NCBI RefSeq assembly: GCF_000702305.1
Contig: NZ_JNLC01000001.1
Location: forward strand, 62,001-126,000
From: Allobosea sp. 117
Lineage (GTDB): Bacteria > Pseudomonadota > Alphaproteobacteria > Rhizobiales > Xanthobacteraceae
Direction of reading: 5' to 3'
Length of the DNA: 64,000 bases
Positions 44,302 through 52,939 of the stretch are shown here, piece after piece. Position numbers and translations under genes: made by a program. The notes beneath the pieces are model-generated. The model saw only the letters and a list, made by a program, of their open reading frames with translations, ran no database searches and was not told the origin of the DNA. Numbering within the stretch: the first letter of the stretch is position 1; each line of letters begins with the position of its first letter.

Positions 44302-44796
44302 ATGTATGGCGAGGGCGGGGGATCGCGGCGGGACCGCATCGTCGCCAACGCCATCGCCGCGGTGCGCCGCAACTTTTCGGCCCAGCTTGCCAAGGGCGAC
44401 TGCCGCGTCTGGACCGGCCCTTGGACGTTCGGTGGTCAGGGCTGGACCAGGGAGCTGCGGGCGGACGTCACGCTGATCTGGAAGGTTCCTTCACCGATCC
44501 CGGAGACGGCGCGGCTCGCCATTGTCGTGCTGGACGAAGCCGAGCCGGTGCCGGACCTGCTGTTGCGGCTCGATCTTTTCCGGGCGACGCAGGTGCTGGC
44601 GCATCTGCTCGTCGCGGAGACGGCGCGCCCGCGCATCCTCTCGCACGCGAACTCCTCGTCTGGGCCGTGGCACGGCTTCTCGGTCTTCGACCGCATCGAG
44701 GACGCCATCTGGCTGCATCATCTCGGTGCGGTGATCGGACTGCGCGAGTTCTATTTCGGCATCTTCCCGGAGGCAGGCTCGGGGTTCGGGACGTAA
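44302..44796 (+). CDS. Conserved-looking hypothetical protein between gnnB and murJ
   Basis: A 164-residue soluble protein that I do not recognise. The first half is basic ('RRDRIVANAIAAVRRNFSAQLAKGDCRVWTGPW' region), the middle is a beta/alpha-like stretch ('TARLAIVVLDEAEPVPDLLLRLDLFRATQVLAHLL'), and the end has aromatic residues. It starts only nine bases after gnnB and probably belongs to the same operon, with murJ 87 bases downstream. The position suggests an envelope role, but nothing in the sequence proves one. Confidence 0.65.
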   Translation: MYGEGGGSRRDRIVANAIAAVRRNFSAQLAKGDCRVWTGPWTFGGQGWTRELRADVTLIWKVPSPIPETARLAIVVLDEAEPVPDLLLRLDLFRATQVLAHLLVAETARPRILSHANSSSGPWHGFSVFDRIEDAIWLHHLGAVIGLREFYFGIFPEAGSGFGT

Positions 44797-44883
44797 CGGG
44801 TGCCTGAGCCGTTTCCACCGGATCGGGAAAGGCTCTAGGTTCCGCCGGGCGGCGCTGGCCGTCGATTCGCGACGGCAGAGGGC

Positions 44884-46437
44884 ATGATTCGTTCCATCTT
44901 CTCGGTCGGCGGCTGGACGCTGCTCTCGCGGCTCACCGGCTTCGTGCGCGACATCTTCATGGCGGCGGTGCTCGGCGCCGGGCCGATCGCCGATGCCTTC
45001 TATATCGCCTTCCGCCTGCCGAACCATTTCCGTGCCATCTTCGCTGAAGGGGCGTTCAATGCCGCCTTCGTGCCGGCCTATGCGCGGGTGAAGACGCAGG
45101 AGGGGCCGGGCCGGGCCAAGGCGTTCGCCGACGAGATCCTCACCGGCGTCGTGGTGGTCCAGCTCGTCATCCTCGCGGGGGCGTTGCTCGGCACGCAGTG
45201 GCTGGTCGGCGTGCTGGCGCCGGGGCTCGATGCGGAGCGCTTCGATCTCGCTGTCGCCTTCACCCGTATCACCTTTCCCTATCTCGGACTGATCGCCGTG
45301 GTGACGCTGCTCGGCGGCGTCCTGAACGCCAATGACCGCTTCTGGGCGGCGGCGGCGGCCTCGATCCTGCTCAATATCGCGATGGTGGCGACGCTCAGCG
45401 TCGCCGGGCTGTTCGAGACGGCCGGGCACGCGGCCGCCTGGGGTGTGCTGATCTCGGGGTTCCTCCAGGTCGGGCTTTTGCTGTTCGACGCCGAGGGGCA
45501 TGGGCTGCATCTGCGGTTCGGGTGGCCGCGCCTCGATGCCGACATGCGTGCCTTCCTCAAGGCGCTCGGTCCGGCCATTGTCGGCTCGGCCGGCGTGCAG
45601 CTCGCTCTCTTCGCCGACACGCTGATCGCCTCGTTTCTCCCGCAAGGCGCCGTTGCCGCGCTGTTCTATGCCGACCGTATCAACCAGCTCCCCATTGGCG
45701 TGGTCGGCATCGCGGCCGGCATTGTGCTGCTGCCGGAGATGTCGCGCCGTCTGGCCGCCGGCGACGAGGGGGGCGCGCGCCTCGCGCAGGCGCGGGCGAT
45801 CGAGCTCACGCTGGTGCTGGCGCTGCCCTTCGTCTGCGCCTCGCTCGCCATCCCTGAGCTGATCATGCGCGGCCTGTTCCTGCGCGGAGCCTTCACCCCC
45901 GAAGCGGCGGCCGCCGCCGCCGCGACGCTGGCGGCCTATACGGTGGGGCTGTTTCCGTTCGTGGTGATGCGCGCCTTCTCGGCGCCCTTCTACGCCCGCG
46001 GCGACACCCGCACGCCGGTCATCGCGACGCTGCTCGCGGCGGTGATCAACATCGCGCTGAAGGTGCTGCTCATGGACCGGTTCGCGCAGGTGGGCCTCGC
46101 CTTCGCGACCTCGGTGGGAGCATGGATCAATCTCGGGCTTCTAATGTTGTTCGCCCGCCGGCAGGGCATCGCATTCGGTGACGGCGCGCTGTTGCGCGCC
46201 TTGCCGCGGCTCGCCTTGGTCGGCCTTGCGCTCGGCGCCGCGCTTTATTTCACCGCGGAATGGGCGCGGCCGGCGCTCGCCAGCCTGCCGGCATTGCGCG
46301 AGGAGGCGCGACTTTTCGCCTGCATCATGGTTGGCGGCGCCGTTTATGCCGTTCTGCTCTGGTTCATCATCGGGCCCGCACAACTACGCGCGCTCGTCCG
46401 GACACCACCGGCGGGGAAGGTAACCAAAGTTATCTGA
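44884..46437 (+). CDS. murJ: Lipid II flippase MurJ
   Basis: A 517-residue, 14-helix MOP-superfamily flippase that moves lipid II across the inner membrane for peptidoglycan synthesis. 'LLSRLTGFVRDIFMAAVLGAGPIADAFYIAFRLPNHFRAIFAEGAFNAAFVPAY' carries the essential Arg and the RLPN/F-x-EGAF motifs (MviN signature). 'DTLIASFLPQGAVAALFYADRINQLPIGVVGIAAG' and the late 'APFYARGDTRTPV' fit the family. It follows the probable lipid A-sugar genes, forming an envelope precursor group. Confidence 0.95.
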   Translation: MIRSIFSVGGWTLLSRLTGFVRDIFMAAVLGAGPIADAFYIAFRLPNHFRAIFAEGAFNAAFVPAYARVKTQEGPGRAKAFADEILTGVVVVQLVILAGALLGTQWLVGVLAPGLDAERFDLAVAFTRITFPYLGLIAVVTLLGGVLNANDRFWAAAAASILLNIAMVATLSVAGLFETAGHAAAWGVLISGFLQVGLLLFDAEGHGLHLRFGWPRLDADMRAFLKALGPAIVGSAGVQLALFADTLIASFLPQGAVAALFYADRINQLPIGVVGIAAGIVLLPEMSRRLAAGDEGGARLAQARAIELTLVLALPFVCASLAIPELIMRGLFLRGAFTPEAAAAAAATLAAYTVGLFPFVVMRAFSAPFYARGDTRTPVIATLLAAVINIALKVLLMDRFAQVGLAFATSVGAWINLGLLMLFARRQGIAFGDGALLRALPRLALVGLALGAALYFTAEWARPALASLPALREEARLFACIMVGGAVYAVLLWFIIGPAQLRALVRTPPAGKVTKVI

Positions 46438-46509
46438 TGCGGCTTTCGCATCGCAACAAAACTATGGTAAGGGCAACGCCCTCGGGGAGCCGCTGCGGGA
46501 CGTGACTCT

Positions 46510-46529
46510 CCGATCGGTCGTACGATCGG
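46510..46529. promoter_or_regulatory. Palindrome upstream of the RND efflux operon
   Basis: CCGATCG-N6-CGATCGG, a perfect 7-6-7 dyad 28 bases before the adaptor gene start. Position and size suit a repressor dimer, but no regulator gene lies next to the pump, so the cognate protein is unknown. Confidence 0.45.
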
Positions 46530-46556
46530 CCTTCCAGATCGCCTCGGAGAAGTCTT

Positions 46557-47768
46557 ATGACGGTCGCGTTCCCGCGCCTTGCTTCCCTGACCATTCTCGT
46601 CGCCACGCTCGGTCTCGCCGGCTGCGGACAGCCGCAGCAGGCCCAGCAGGCGCCGCCCGCGCCGCCGGTCACCGTGGCCAAGCCGCAGGTGAAGCCGGTC
46701 ACCGACTACGACGAATATGTGGGGCGCTTCGCCGCGGTCGATCTGGTGCGCATCTACGCGCGGGTGTCGGGCTATCTGGCGAGCATCAATTTCACCGACG
46801 GACAGTTGGTGAAGCAGGGTGACCTGCTGTTCACCGTCGACAAGCGGCCGTTCCAGATCGCGCTCGAACAGGCGCAGGCCAACCTCGCCAAGTCGCAGGC
46901 CGATCTCGATTTCGCCATCTCCGACCTGCAGCGCGCGCAGACGCTGCTGCAGGACCGTGCCTCCACAGCGATCTCCAAGCAGACCTTCGATCAGCGCCAG
47001 CAGACCGAGCGTTCGGCGCGCGCTCAGGTCGCCGCCAACGAGGCGGCGGTGCGGGCGGCCCAGCTCGACCTCGAATTCACCGAGCTGCGCGCTCCGGTCA
47101 GCGGCCGCATCGGCGACCGGCAGGTCTCGGTCGGCAACCTCGTGACCGGCGGTACCGGCGGCGTCAACACCAACACGCTGCTGGCCACCATCGTCTCCAT
47201 CGACCCGATCTATTTCGACTTTACCTTCGACGAGGCCTCGTTCCTGCGCTACCAGCGCCTCGCCAAAGGCGGTGCGCCGTCCGACGGGCAGGTGCTGCCG
47301 CCGATGCCGGTGAAGTTGGAGCTCATCGACGAGACCGGCTTCCCGCATGCCGGCACGATGGACTTCGTCAACAACACCATCAGCGAGACCACCGGCACCA
47401 TCCGGGGCCGCGCCAAGTTCAGCAACCCGAACGGCACGTTCACCCCCGGCATGTTCGGCCGCGTCCAGCTTCCGGCTTCCGAGCCGAAGGACACGCTGCT
47501 GGTGCCGGACGTCGCCATCGGCACCGAGCAGACGCGCAAGTTCGTCTATGTCATGGGGCCGGGCAGCGAGCCGCAGGCGCCGCAGATGAAGTACGTGACG
47601 CTCGGCCGCGTGGTCGACGGTCTGCGCGTCATCAAGAGCGGCCTCGACCCCAATGATCGGGTCGTCGTCAACGGTCTGATGCGCATCCGGCCGGGCTCGA
47701 AGGTGGTCGCGCAGGAGGAGGGGGCAGCTCCGGCCGCCGCCGCGCCCGCCAAAGCCGCCACGAACTGA
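46557..47768 (+). CDS. RND efflux periplasmic adaptor (MexA/AcrA family lipoprotein)
   Basis: A 403-residue membrane fusion protein. A lipoprotein signal with lipobox LAGC puts the lipidated Cys at residue 23. The lipoyl halves ('YARVSGYLASINFTDGQLVKQGDLLFTVDKRPFQ', 'LRAPVSGRIGDRQVSVGNLV') surround a coiled-coil hairpin (about 105-170), followed by beta-barrel and membrane-proximal domains ('GMFGRVQLP', 'VTLGRVVDGLRVIKSGLDPNDRVVVNGLMRIRPG'). It lies 15 bases before the pump gene. No outer-membrane channel gene follows, so a shared TolC-like channel is presumed. Confidence 0.94.
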   Translation: MTVAFPRLASLTILVATLGLAGCGQPQQAQQAPPAPPVTVAKPQVKPVTDYDEYVGRFAAVDLVRIYARVSGYLASINFTDGQLVKQGDLLFTVDKRPFQIALEQAQANLAKSQADLDFAISDLQRAQTLLQDRASTAISKQTFDQRQQTERSARAQVAANEAAVRAAQLDLEFTELRAPVSGRIGDRQVSVGNLVTGGTGGVNTNTLLATIVSIDPIYFDFTFDEASFLRYQRLAKGGAPSDGQVLPPMPVKLELIDETGFPHAGTMDFVNNTISETTGTIRGRAKFSNPNGTFTPGMFGRVQLPASEPKDTLLVPDVAIGTEQTRKFVYVMGPGSEPQAPQMKYVTLGRVVDGLRVIKSGLDPNDRVVVNGLMRIRPGSKVVAQEEGAAPAAAAPAKAATN

Positions 47769-47783
47769 GCGCGGGAGGCATCC

Positions 47784-50700
47784 ATGCGCTTTTCGCACTT
47801 CTTCATCGATCGCCCGATCTTCGCCTCGGTCGTCTCGGTCGTTATCATGATCCTGGGCGGCGTGGCCTTCTTCGCGCTGCCGATCGCCCAATATCCGGAC
47901 ATCGCTCCGCCGGTCATCAACGTGACCGGGCAGTATCCCGGCGCGAGCGCGGAGACGGTGGCGGACACCGTCGTCGCGCCCATCGAGCAGCAGATCAACG
48001 GCGTGGAGGGGATGCTCTACATCTCCTCCAACTCCAGCGCCGACGGCCGCTTCTCGATCAACGTGACCTTCGAGGTCGGCACCAACCTCGACATCGCGCA
48101 GGTGCAGGTGCAGAACCGCGTCGCCATCGCGCAGCCGCGCCTGCCGCAGGAGGTGCAGCAGATCGGCGTCGTCGTGGCGAAGAGCTCGCCCGACATCCTG
48201 ATGGTGGTGAGCCTGTTCTCGCCGGATGATTCCCGCGACTCGCTGTTCATCTCCAACTACGCCAACCTGCAGATCAAAGATCAGTTGCAGCGCGTGAACG
48301 GCGTCGGCTCCATCACGGTGTTCGGCTCGCGCGACTATGCGATGCAGATCTGGCTCGATCCGGACCGGCTGCAGTCGCTGAATCTCACCGCGACCGACGT
48401 CACGGCCGCCCTGCAGGCGCAAAACATCCAGGTCGCGTCGGGCGTCCTGAACGCGCCGCCGGTGCCGCAGCAGCTCGCCTTCCAGGTGGCGGTGCGCACG
48501 CTCGGACGCCTGTCGACGCCCGAGGAGTTCGGCAACATCGTCGTGCGCCAGACCGGCGACGCGGTGGTGCGGCTGCGCGATCTCGCCCGCATCGAGATCG
48601 CGGCGCAGGACAATTCCTCGATCTCCTATTTCGACTCGAAGCCTTCCGTCGCGCTCGGCATCTTCCAGCTTCCGGGCTCGAACGCGCTGGCGACCGGACA
48701 GGCGATCGAGGCCGAAATGCGGGAGATCTCCAAGGGGTTCCCGAGCGGCATCACCTATTCGACGGCCTACAACCCCACCACCTTCATTGCCGAATCGGTG
48801 CGGGCGGTGGAGGACACGATCATCGAGGCGGTCATCCTCGTGGTGATCGTCGTCATCCTGTTCCTGCAGACCTGGCGGGCGGCGATCATCCCGATCCTCG
48901 CCATCCCGGTCTCGCTGATCGGCACCTTCTTCATCATGAGCCTGTTCGGCTTCTCGCTGAACAACCTGTCGCTGTTCGGCCTGGTGCTCGCCATCGGCAT
49001 CGTGGTCGACGACGCCATCGTGGTGGTGGAGAGCGTCGAGCACAACATCTCGACTGGGCTCAGTCCGCGCGACGCCGCCTACAAGACGATGGATGAGGTG
49101 GGCGGCGCGCTGGTCGCGATCTCGCTGGTGCTTGCCTCGGTGTTCGTGCCCTCAGCCTTCATCACCGGCATTTCCGGTGAGTTCTACCGCCAGTTCGCGC
49201 TGACCATCGCGGGCTCGACGCTGATCTCGCTGCTGGTTTCTCTCACCCTGTCGCCGGCCATGTGCGCGCTGCTTCTGCGGCCGCACCGCAAGGACCACAA
49301 GCCGGCTTGGTATGCCCGGCCGATCACCGGCTTCTTCTGGGGCTTCAACAAGGGCTTCGACGGCCTCTCGCGCGGCTATGGCTGGCTCACCGGCCGGCTG
49401 GTGCGTTTCGCGGCCATCGTGCTGGTCGTCTATGCCGGCATCCTGTTCTTCGGCTTCCAGTTGTTCCGCGACACGCCGCAGGGCTTCATCCCGGCGCAGG
49501 ATCGCGGCTATCTCATCGTCGCCGCGCAGCTTCCCGGCGGAGCCGCGCTCCAGCGCACCAACGAGGTGATGACGCGGGCCGCGCAGGTCGCGCTGAAGAC
49601 GCCGGGCGTCGCGCATGTCGTTAACATCGTCGGCTTCTCCGGCGCGACCTTCACCAATGCGCCGAATGCCGGCGCCATGTTCGTCATCCTCGGCCCGGCT
49701 GCCGAGCGGGCCAAGGATCCGCGCCAATCGGCCGGCGCGATCCAGGGCGCGCTGTTCCAGCAGCTCGGCGTGTTCGAGGAAGCGTTCATGATCGTCGTGC
49801 AGCCGCCGCCCGTGTCGGGCATCGGCAATGCCGGCGGCTTCCGCATGATGGTCGAGGACCGCGGCGGGCGTGGTTCCGGCGCGCTGCAGGGCGCGGTCTA
49901 TGCGATGATGGGCCGTGCCGCCCAGACCCCGGGCCTGACGCAGGTGTTCTCGCTCTTCGAGACATCGACGCCGCAGCTCTTCCTCGACATCGACCGCACC
50001 AAAGTGCAACTGCTCGGCGTGAACATGGCGGACGTGTTCGCGGCGCTGCAGATCTATGTGGGCTCGTCTTACGTCAACGACTTCAACTTGTTCGGCCGCA
50101 CCTACCGGGTGCAGGCACAGGCCGACGCGCCCTACCGCCTGACGCCCGAGGACGTGCTCAAGCTCAGGGTGAAGAATTCGGCCGGTGAGACGGTGCCGAT
50201 TGGGGCCTTCACCACCGTGCGCGACATTTCGGGTCCCTTCCGCGTGCCGCGCTACAACCTCTATCCGGCGGCCGAGCTCGACGGCAACACGGCGCCGGGC
50301 GTGTCGCAGGGCCAGGCGATCCAGCTCATGGAGCAGATCGCGCGGGAGACGCTGCCCGACGGTTTCGCCTTCGAATGGACGACGCTCGCGTTCCAGCAGA
50401 TCCGGGCCGGCAACACCGCCATCTTCGCCTTCGGGCTCGGCGTGGTGTTCGTCTTCCTGGTGCTGGCGGCACAGTATGAAAGCCTGACGCTGCCTCTTGC
50501 GGTCATCCTCATCGTGCCGATGTGTCTGATCGCGGCGATCGCGGGCATCCTGCTGCGCGGGATGGACAACAACATCCTGAGCCAAGTGGGCTTCATCGTG
50601 CTGATCGGCCTCGCGGCGAAGAACGCGATCCTGATCGTGGAGTTCGCCAAGCAGTTGGAGGATCGGGGCGAGGACCGCTTCACCGCGGCCACCCATGCGG

Positions 50701-50951
50701 CGCAGCTTCGCCTTCGGCCGATCATCATGACGTCGCTCGCCTTCATCCTCGGCGTGGTGCCGCTGGTACGGGCGACGGGCGCGGGCGCCGAGCTGCGTCA
50801 GGCCCTCGGCACGGCGGTGTTCTCGGGCATGATCGGCGTGACCTTCTTCGGCCTCCTGTTCACGCCGACCTTCTACGTGGTCTGCCGCTGGCTGGCTTCG
50901 CTGGGCGGCCGGCGCAAGGCGAAGATGGCGGATGCGCACCCCGCCGCGTGA
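47784..50951 (+). CDS. RND multidrug efflux pump, HAE1 family (AcrB/MexB-like)
   Basis: A 1055-residue trimeric proton-driven exporter. Two repeats of six helices frame the large periplasmic loops. 'FFIDRPIFASVVSVVIMILGGVAFFALPIAQYPDIAPPVINVTGQYPGA' is the standard N-terminus; 'GIVVDDAIVVVESVEHN' contains the paired Asp of the proton relay in helix 4, and 'LIGLAAKNAILIVEFAKQ' holds the essential Lys in helix 10. Substrates (drugs, solvents, plant phenolics) cannot be told. It ends in a terminator hairpin shared with the convergent regulator gene. Confidence 0.95.
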   Translation: MRFSHFFIDRPIFASVVSVVIMILGGVAFFALPIAQYPDIAPPVINVTGQYPGASAETVADTVVAPIEQQINGVEGMLYISSNSSADGRFSINVTFEVGTNLDIAQVQVQNRVAIAQPRLPQEVQQIGVVVAKSSPDILMVVSLFSPDDSRDSLFISNYANLQIKDQLQRVNGVGSITVFGSRDYAMQIWLDPDRLQSLNLTATDVTAALQAQNIQVASGVLNAPPVPQQLAFQVAVRTLGRLSTPEEFGNIVVRQTGDAVVRLRDLARIEIAAQDNSSISYFDSKPSVALGIFQLPGSNALATGQAIEAEMREISKGFPSGITYSTAYNPTTFIAESVRAVEDTIIEAVILVVIVVILFLQTWRAAIIPILAIPVSLIGTFFIMSLFGFSLNNLSLFGLVLAIGIVVDDAIVVVESVEHNISTGLSPRDAAYKTMDEVGGALVAISLVLASVFVPSAFITGISGEFYRQFALTIAGSTLISLLVSLTLSPAMCALLLRPHRKDHKPAWYARPITGFFWGFNKGFDGLSRGYGWLTGRLVRFAAIVLVVYAGILFFGFQLFRDTPQGFIPAQDRGYLIVAAQLPGGAALQRTNEVMTRAAQVALKTPGVAHVVNIVGFSGATFTNAPNAGAMFVILGPAAERAKDPRQSAGAIQGALFQQLGVFEEAFMIVVQPPPVSGIGNAGGFRMMVEDRGGRGSGALQGAVYAMMGRAAQTPGLTQVFSLFETSTPQLFLDIDRTKVQLLGVNMADVFAALQIYVGSSYVNDFNLFGRTYRVQAQADAPYRLTPEDVLKLRVKNSAGETVPIGAFTTVRDISGPFRVPRYNLYPAAELDGNTAPGVSQGQAIQLMEQIARETLPDGFAFEWTTLAFQQIRAGNTAIFAFGLGVVFVFLVLAAQYESLTLPLAVILIVPMCLIAAIAGILLRGMDNNILSQVGFIVLIGLAAKNAILIVEFAKQLEDRGEDRFTAATHAAQLRLRPIIMTSLAFILGVVPLVRATGAGAELRQALGTAVFSGMIGVTFFGLLFTPTFYVVCRWLASLGGRRKAKMADAHPAA

Positions 50952-50962
50952 CGCGCGGCGGG
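50940..50962. terminator. Bidirectional hairpin between RND pump and regulator genes
   Basis: CCCGCCGCG and CGCGGCGGG form a 9-bp perfect stem around TGACG, with the pump stop codon at 50949-50951 in the loop. It lies 8 bases from the end of the convergent XRE-cupin gene. No T-run follows. Confidence 0.5.
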
Positions 50963-50969
50963 AGAGTGT

Positions 50970-51590
50970 TCAGTCGAGCACCGCGGCCTTGAGCAGGCAC
51001 ACCATCGTGGCGTGGGCGGGTTCGGTGCCGATGTTGCGGATGACGTGCCGGCGGTCGCAGCGATAGCGCAGCGTCTCGCCGGCGCGGGCCACCTCGATCA
51101 CGTCGGCGCATTCGACCTGAAGCTCGCCGGAGAGCACCGACAGGCATTCGATCGAGCCGCGCTGGTGGCCGTCGGAAACCAGCTCGCCGCCGGGCTCGGC
51201 GACGAAGTCGAACCATTGCAGCCATTCGACCGTCTTGATCCAGCCGGTGATGGTGAGGCGGCACTTGCCGTCCTCGGAGACGAGGATGGGCGTGTCGGCG
51301 CGGGTCAGGTGCTCGACGAAGGGCTCTTCGTCGGTGGCCGCGAGAAAGCGCTCGATCGACACATCCAGCGCCTGGGAAAGCCGCCAGACCGTCGCCAGGG
51401 TTGGGTTGGTCTCGTTGCGCTCGATCTGGCTGATGATCGACTTCGCCACGCCCGACTGCTCGGCGAGCTCGGAGAGGGACAGGTTGTAGGTCTTGCGCAG
51501 CCGCTGGATGGTGCGGCCGAGCTGGCCGGTGATGGCCTGCGCGCCGGCTTCCATGCCGCCACGATCAAGGCTGCGCGTGCGGCCGGACAT
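50970..51590 (-). CDS. XRE-family regulator with C-terminal cupin domain
   Basis: A 206-residue transcription factor. The helix-turn-helix is at about residues 25-80 ('LGRTIQRLRKTYNLSLSELAEQSGVAKSIISQIERNETNPTLATVWRLSQAL') and the cupin sensor domain at 110-200 ('GHQRGSIECLSVLSGELQVE'). Members such as PuuR-like or SutR-like proteins control amino-acid, polyamine or aldehyde metabolism. The ATG at 51590 follows GGGAGCA; an upstream TTG at 51608 is less likely. It is divergent, at 351 bases, from the threonine/serine dehydratase gene, a possible target. Confidence 0.9.
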   Translation of the reverse strand: MSGRTRSLDRGGMEAGAQAITGQLGRTIQRLRKTYNLSLSELAEQSGVAKSIISQIERNETNPTLATVWRLSQALDVSIERFLAATDEEPFVEHLTRADTPILVSEDGKCRLTITGWIKTVEWLQWFDFVAEPGGELVSDGHQRGSIECLSVLSGELQVECADVIEVARAGETLRYRCDRRHVIRNIGTEPAHATMVCLLKAAVLD

Positions 51591-51941
51591 GCCTGCTCCC
51601 CCGTTCAATGCTCCGGTTCATTTAGAGCATGTTCCGCGAGAATTGGAGACTTTTGCATGGAGAGCATGCTCCAACATATTGAAAGAGGGCACTTTCTGTT
51701 CGCTCGGGCGGTTGCGTTCGAACGGAGGAGCTCACCGCCGTCCGGCCTCGCCGGGGCGAGCGGCGGATCGAAGCGAATGCATGGCTCCCCCGATCCTGAG
51801 CGTGCTTGACGATGTGGCGGGGAGCATGGTGCCTTGGGTGCGAAGCGCTTCCGTCGGATCGATGTCTCGCCCGACCGGGAAAAGCTCTGGATCGACGCAC
51901 GCGGCGGGCGGACCGGCGGTGCGGATGAAGGGAATTCACGC
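51591..51941. other. Intergenic region between regulator and dehydratase genes
   Basis: A 351-base gap. Apart from the palindromic repeat at 51624-51675 it holds a GC-rich imperfect hairpin near 51730-51765 and a TTGACG hexamer at 51809 that could be a -35 element for the dehydratase gene. No ORF here looks real. Confidence 0.4.
51624..51675. repeat. Palindromic repeat of the GAGCATGTTC type, second copy
   Basis: GAGCATGTTCC near the left end and GGAGAGCATGCTCC near the right end form an imperfect dyad around an interior of about 25 bases. It is related to the element at 14962-15011 and lies 34 bases upstream of the regulator gene start. Confidence 0.65.
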
Positions 51942-52934
51942 ATGCAGAACGACCTGCCGACCTTCGCCGATGTCGCTTCCGCCGCCGAGCGCCTGCGCCC
52001 CGTCGCGGTGCGCACGCCGCTGATCGCCTGCCCGAAGCTCGACGAGCTGACCGGCGGGCGCATCTTCGTGAAGCCCGAGCCGCTGCAGCGCACCGGCTCC
52101 TTCAAGTTCCGCGGGGCCTATAACCGCATCTCGCGGCTCGGTTCGGAGCAGCGCGCGGGCGGCGTGGTGGCCTGCTCATCCGGCAACCACGCGCAGGGCG
52201 TGGCGGCGGCCGCGACGCTGCTCGGCATGCCCTCGGTCATCGTGATGCCGAAGGATGCTCCGGCGCTGAAGAAGAAGCGCACCATGGCGTTCGGCGGCGA
52301 GGTGGTCGAATATGACCGCGAGACCGAGGACCGCGACGCCATCGCCAATGCGATCGCGCGCGAGCGCGGAGCGGTGTTCGTGCCGCCCTATGACGATTTC
52401 TACATCATCGCCGGGCAGGGCACGGTCGGCCTCGAGATCGCCGAGGACCTCGCCGCGCTCGGGATCGCGCCGGATGTGGTTGTCGCCAATGCCTCGGGCG
52501 GCGGGCTCATCTCAGGCATCGCGCTCGCCATCAAGGAGCACTTCCCGCGCACCCGCGTCCTGACCGCAGAGCCGGCCGGCTTCGACGACCATGCGCGCTC
52601 CTTCCGCGCCGGTCACCGCGAGCGCAATGCGCAGCTCTCCGGTTCGATCTGCGACGCGCTTCTCGCCGCGACGCCGGGCCGGCTCACCTTCGAGATCTCC
52701 TCGCGCCTTGTCGGGGAGGGAGTGTCGGCGAGCGACGAGGAGGTGGCGCGCGCCATCGCCTTCGCCTTCGAGGAGCTGAAGATCGTGGTGGAGCCGGGCG
52801 GCGCGGTGGCGCTGGCGGCGGTGCTGGCCGGGCGGCTCGACCTTGCGGGCAAGACCGCGGCGATCGTGCTCTCGGGCGGCAATGTCGACCCGGCGACCTT
52901 CACCGCCTGCCTGGAGGTAGCGGGGCGGGCGTAA
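51942..52934 (+). CDS. Threonine/serine dehydratase (PLP, fold type II)
   Basis: A 330-residue PLP enzyme that deaminates L-threonine or L-serine to 2-oxobutyrate or pyruvate. The Schiff-base Lys is in 'TGSFKFRGAYNRIS', the phosphate-binding Gly loop is 'ASGGGLISG', and 'ACSSGNHAQGVAAAATLLG' is typical. It lacks the C-terminal ACT-like regulatory domain of biosynthetic IlvA, so it is a catabolic or serine-racemase-like form. The ATG at 51942 follows GAAGGGA. The ectoine-degradation enzyme EutB is related, but no ectoine genes are nearby. Confidence 0.88.
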   Translation: MQNDLPTFADVASAAERLRPVAVRTPLIACPKLDELTGGRIFVKPEPLQRTGSFKFRGAYNRISRLGSEQRAGGVVACSSGNHAQGVAAAATLLGMPSVIVMPKDAPALKKKRTMAFGGEVVEYDRETEDRDAIANAIARERGAVFVPPYDDFYIIAGQGTVGLEIAEDLAALGIAPDVVVANASGGGLISGIALAIKEHFPRTRVLTAEPAGFDDHARSFRAGHRERNAQLSGSICDALLAATPGRLTFEISSRLVGEGVSASDEEVARAIAFAFEELKIVVEPGGAVALAAVLAGRLDLAGKTAAIVLSGGNVDPATFTACLEVAGRA

Positions 52935-52939
52935 TCCCT

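Noticed and set aside
46344-49043. 899-codon open frame on the minus strand
   Set aside because: It lies opposite the RND adaptor and pump genes, whose frames show clear family motifs; its translation is His/Arg/Asp-rich low complexity, typical of antisense frames in GC-rich DNA.
51942-52934. Ectoine-degradation enzyme EutB
   Set aside because: The protein is in the same dehydratase family, but none of the other ectoine-use genes are nearby, so a general threonine/serine dehydratase is the safer call.
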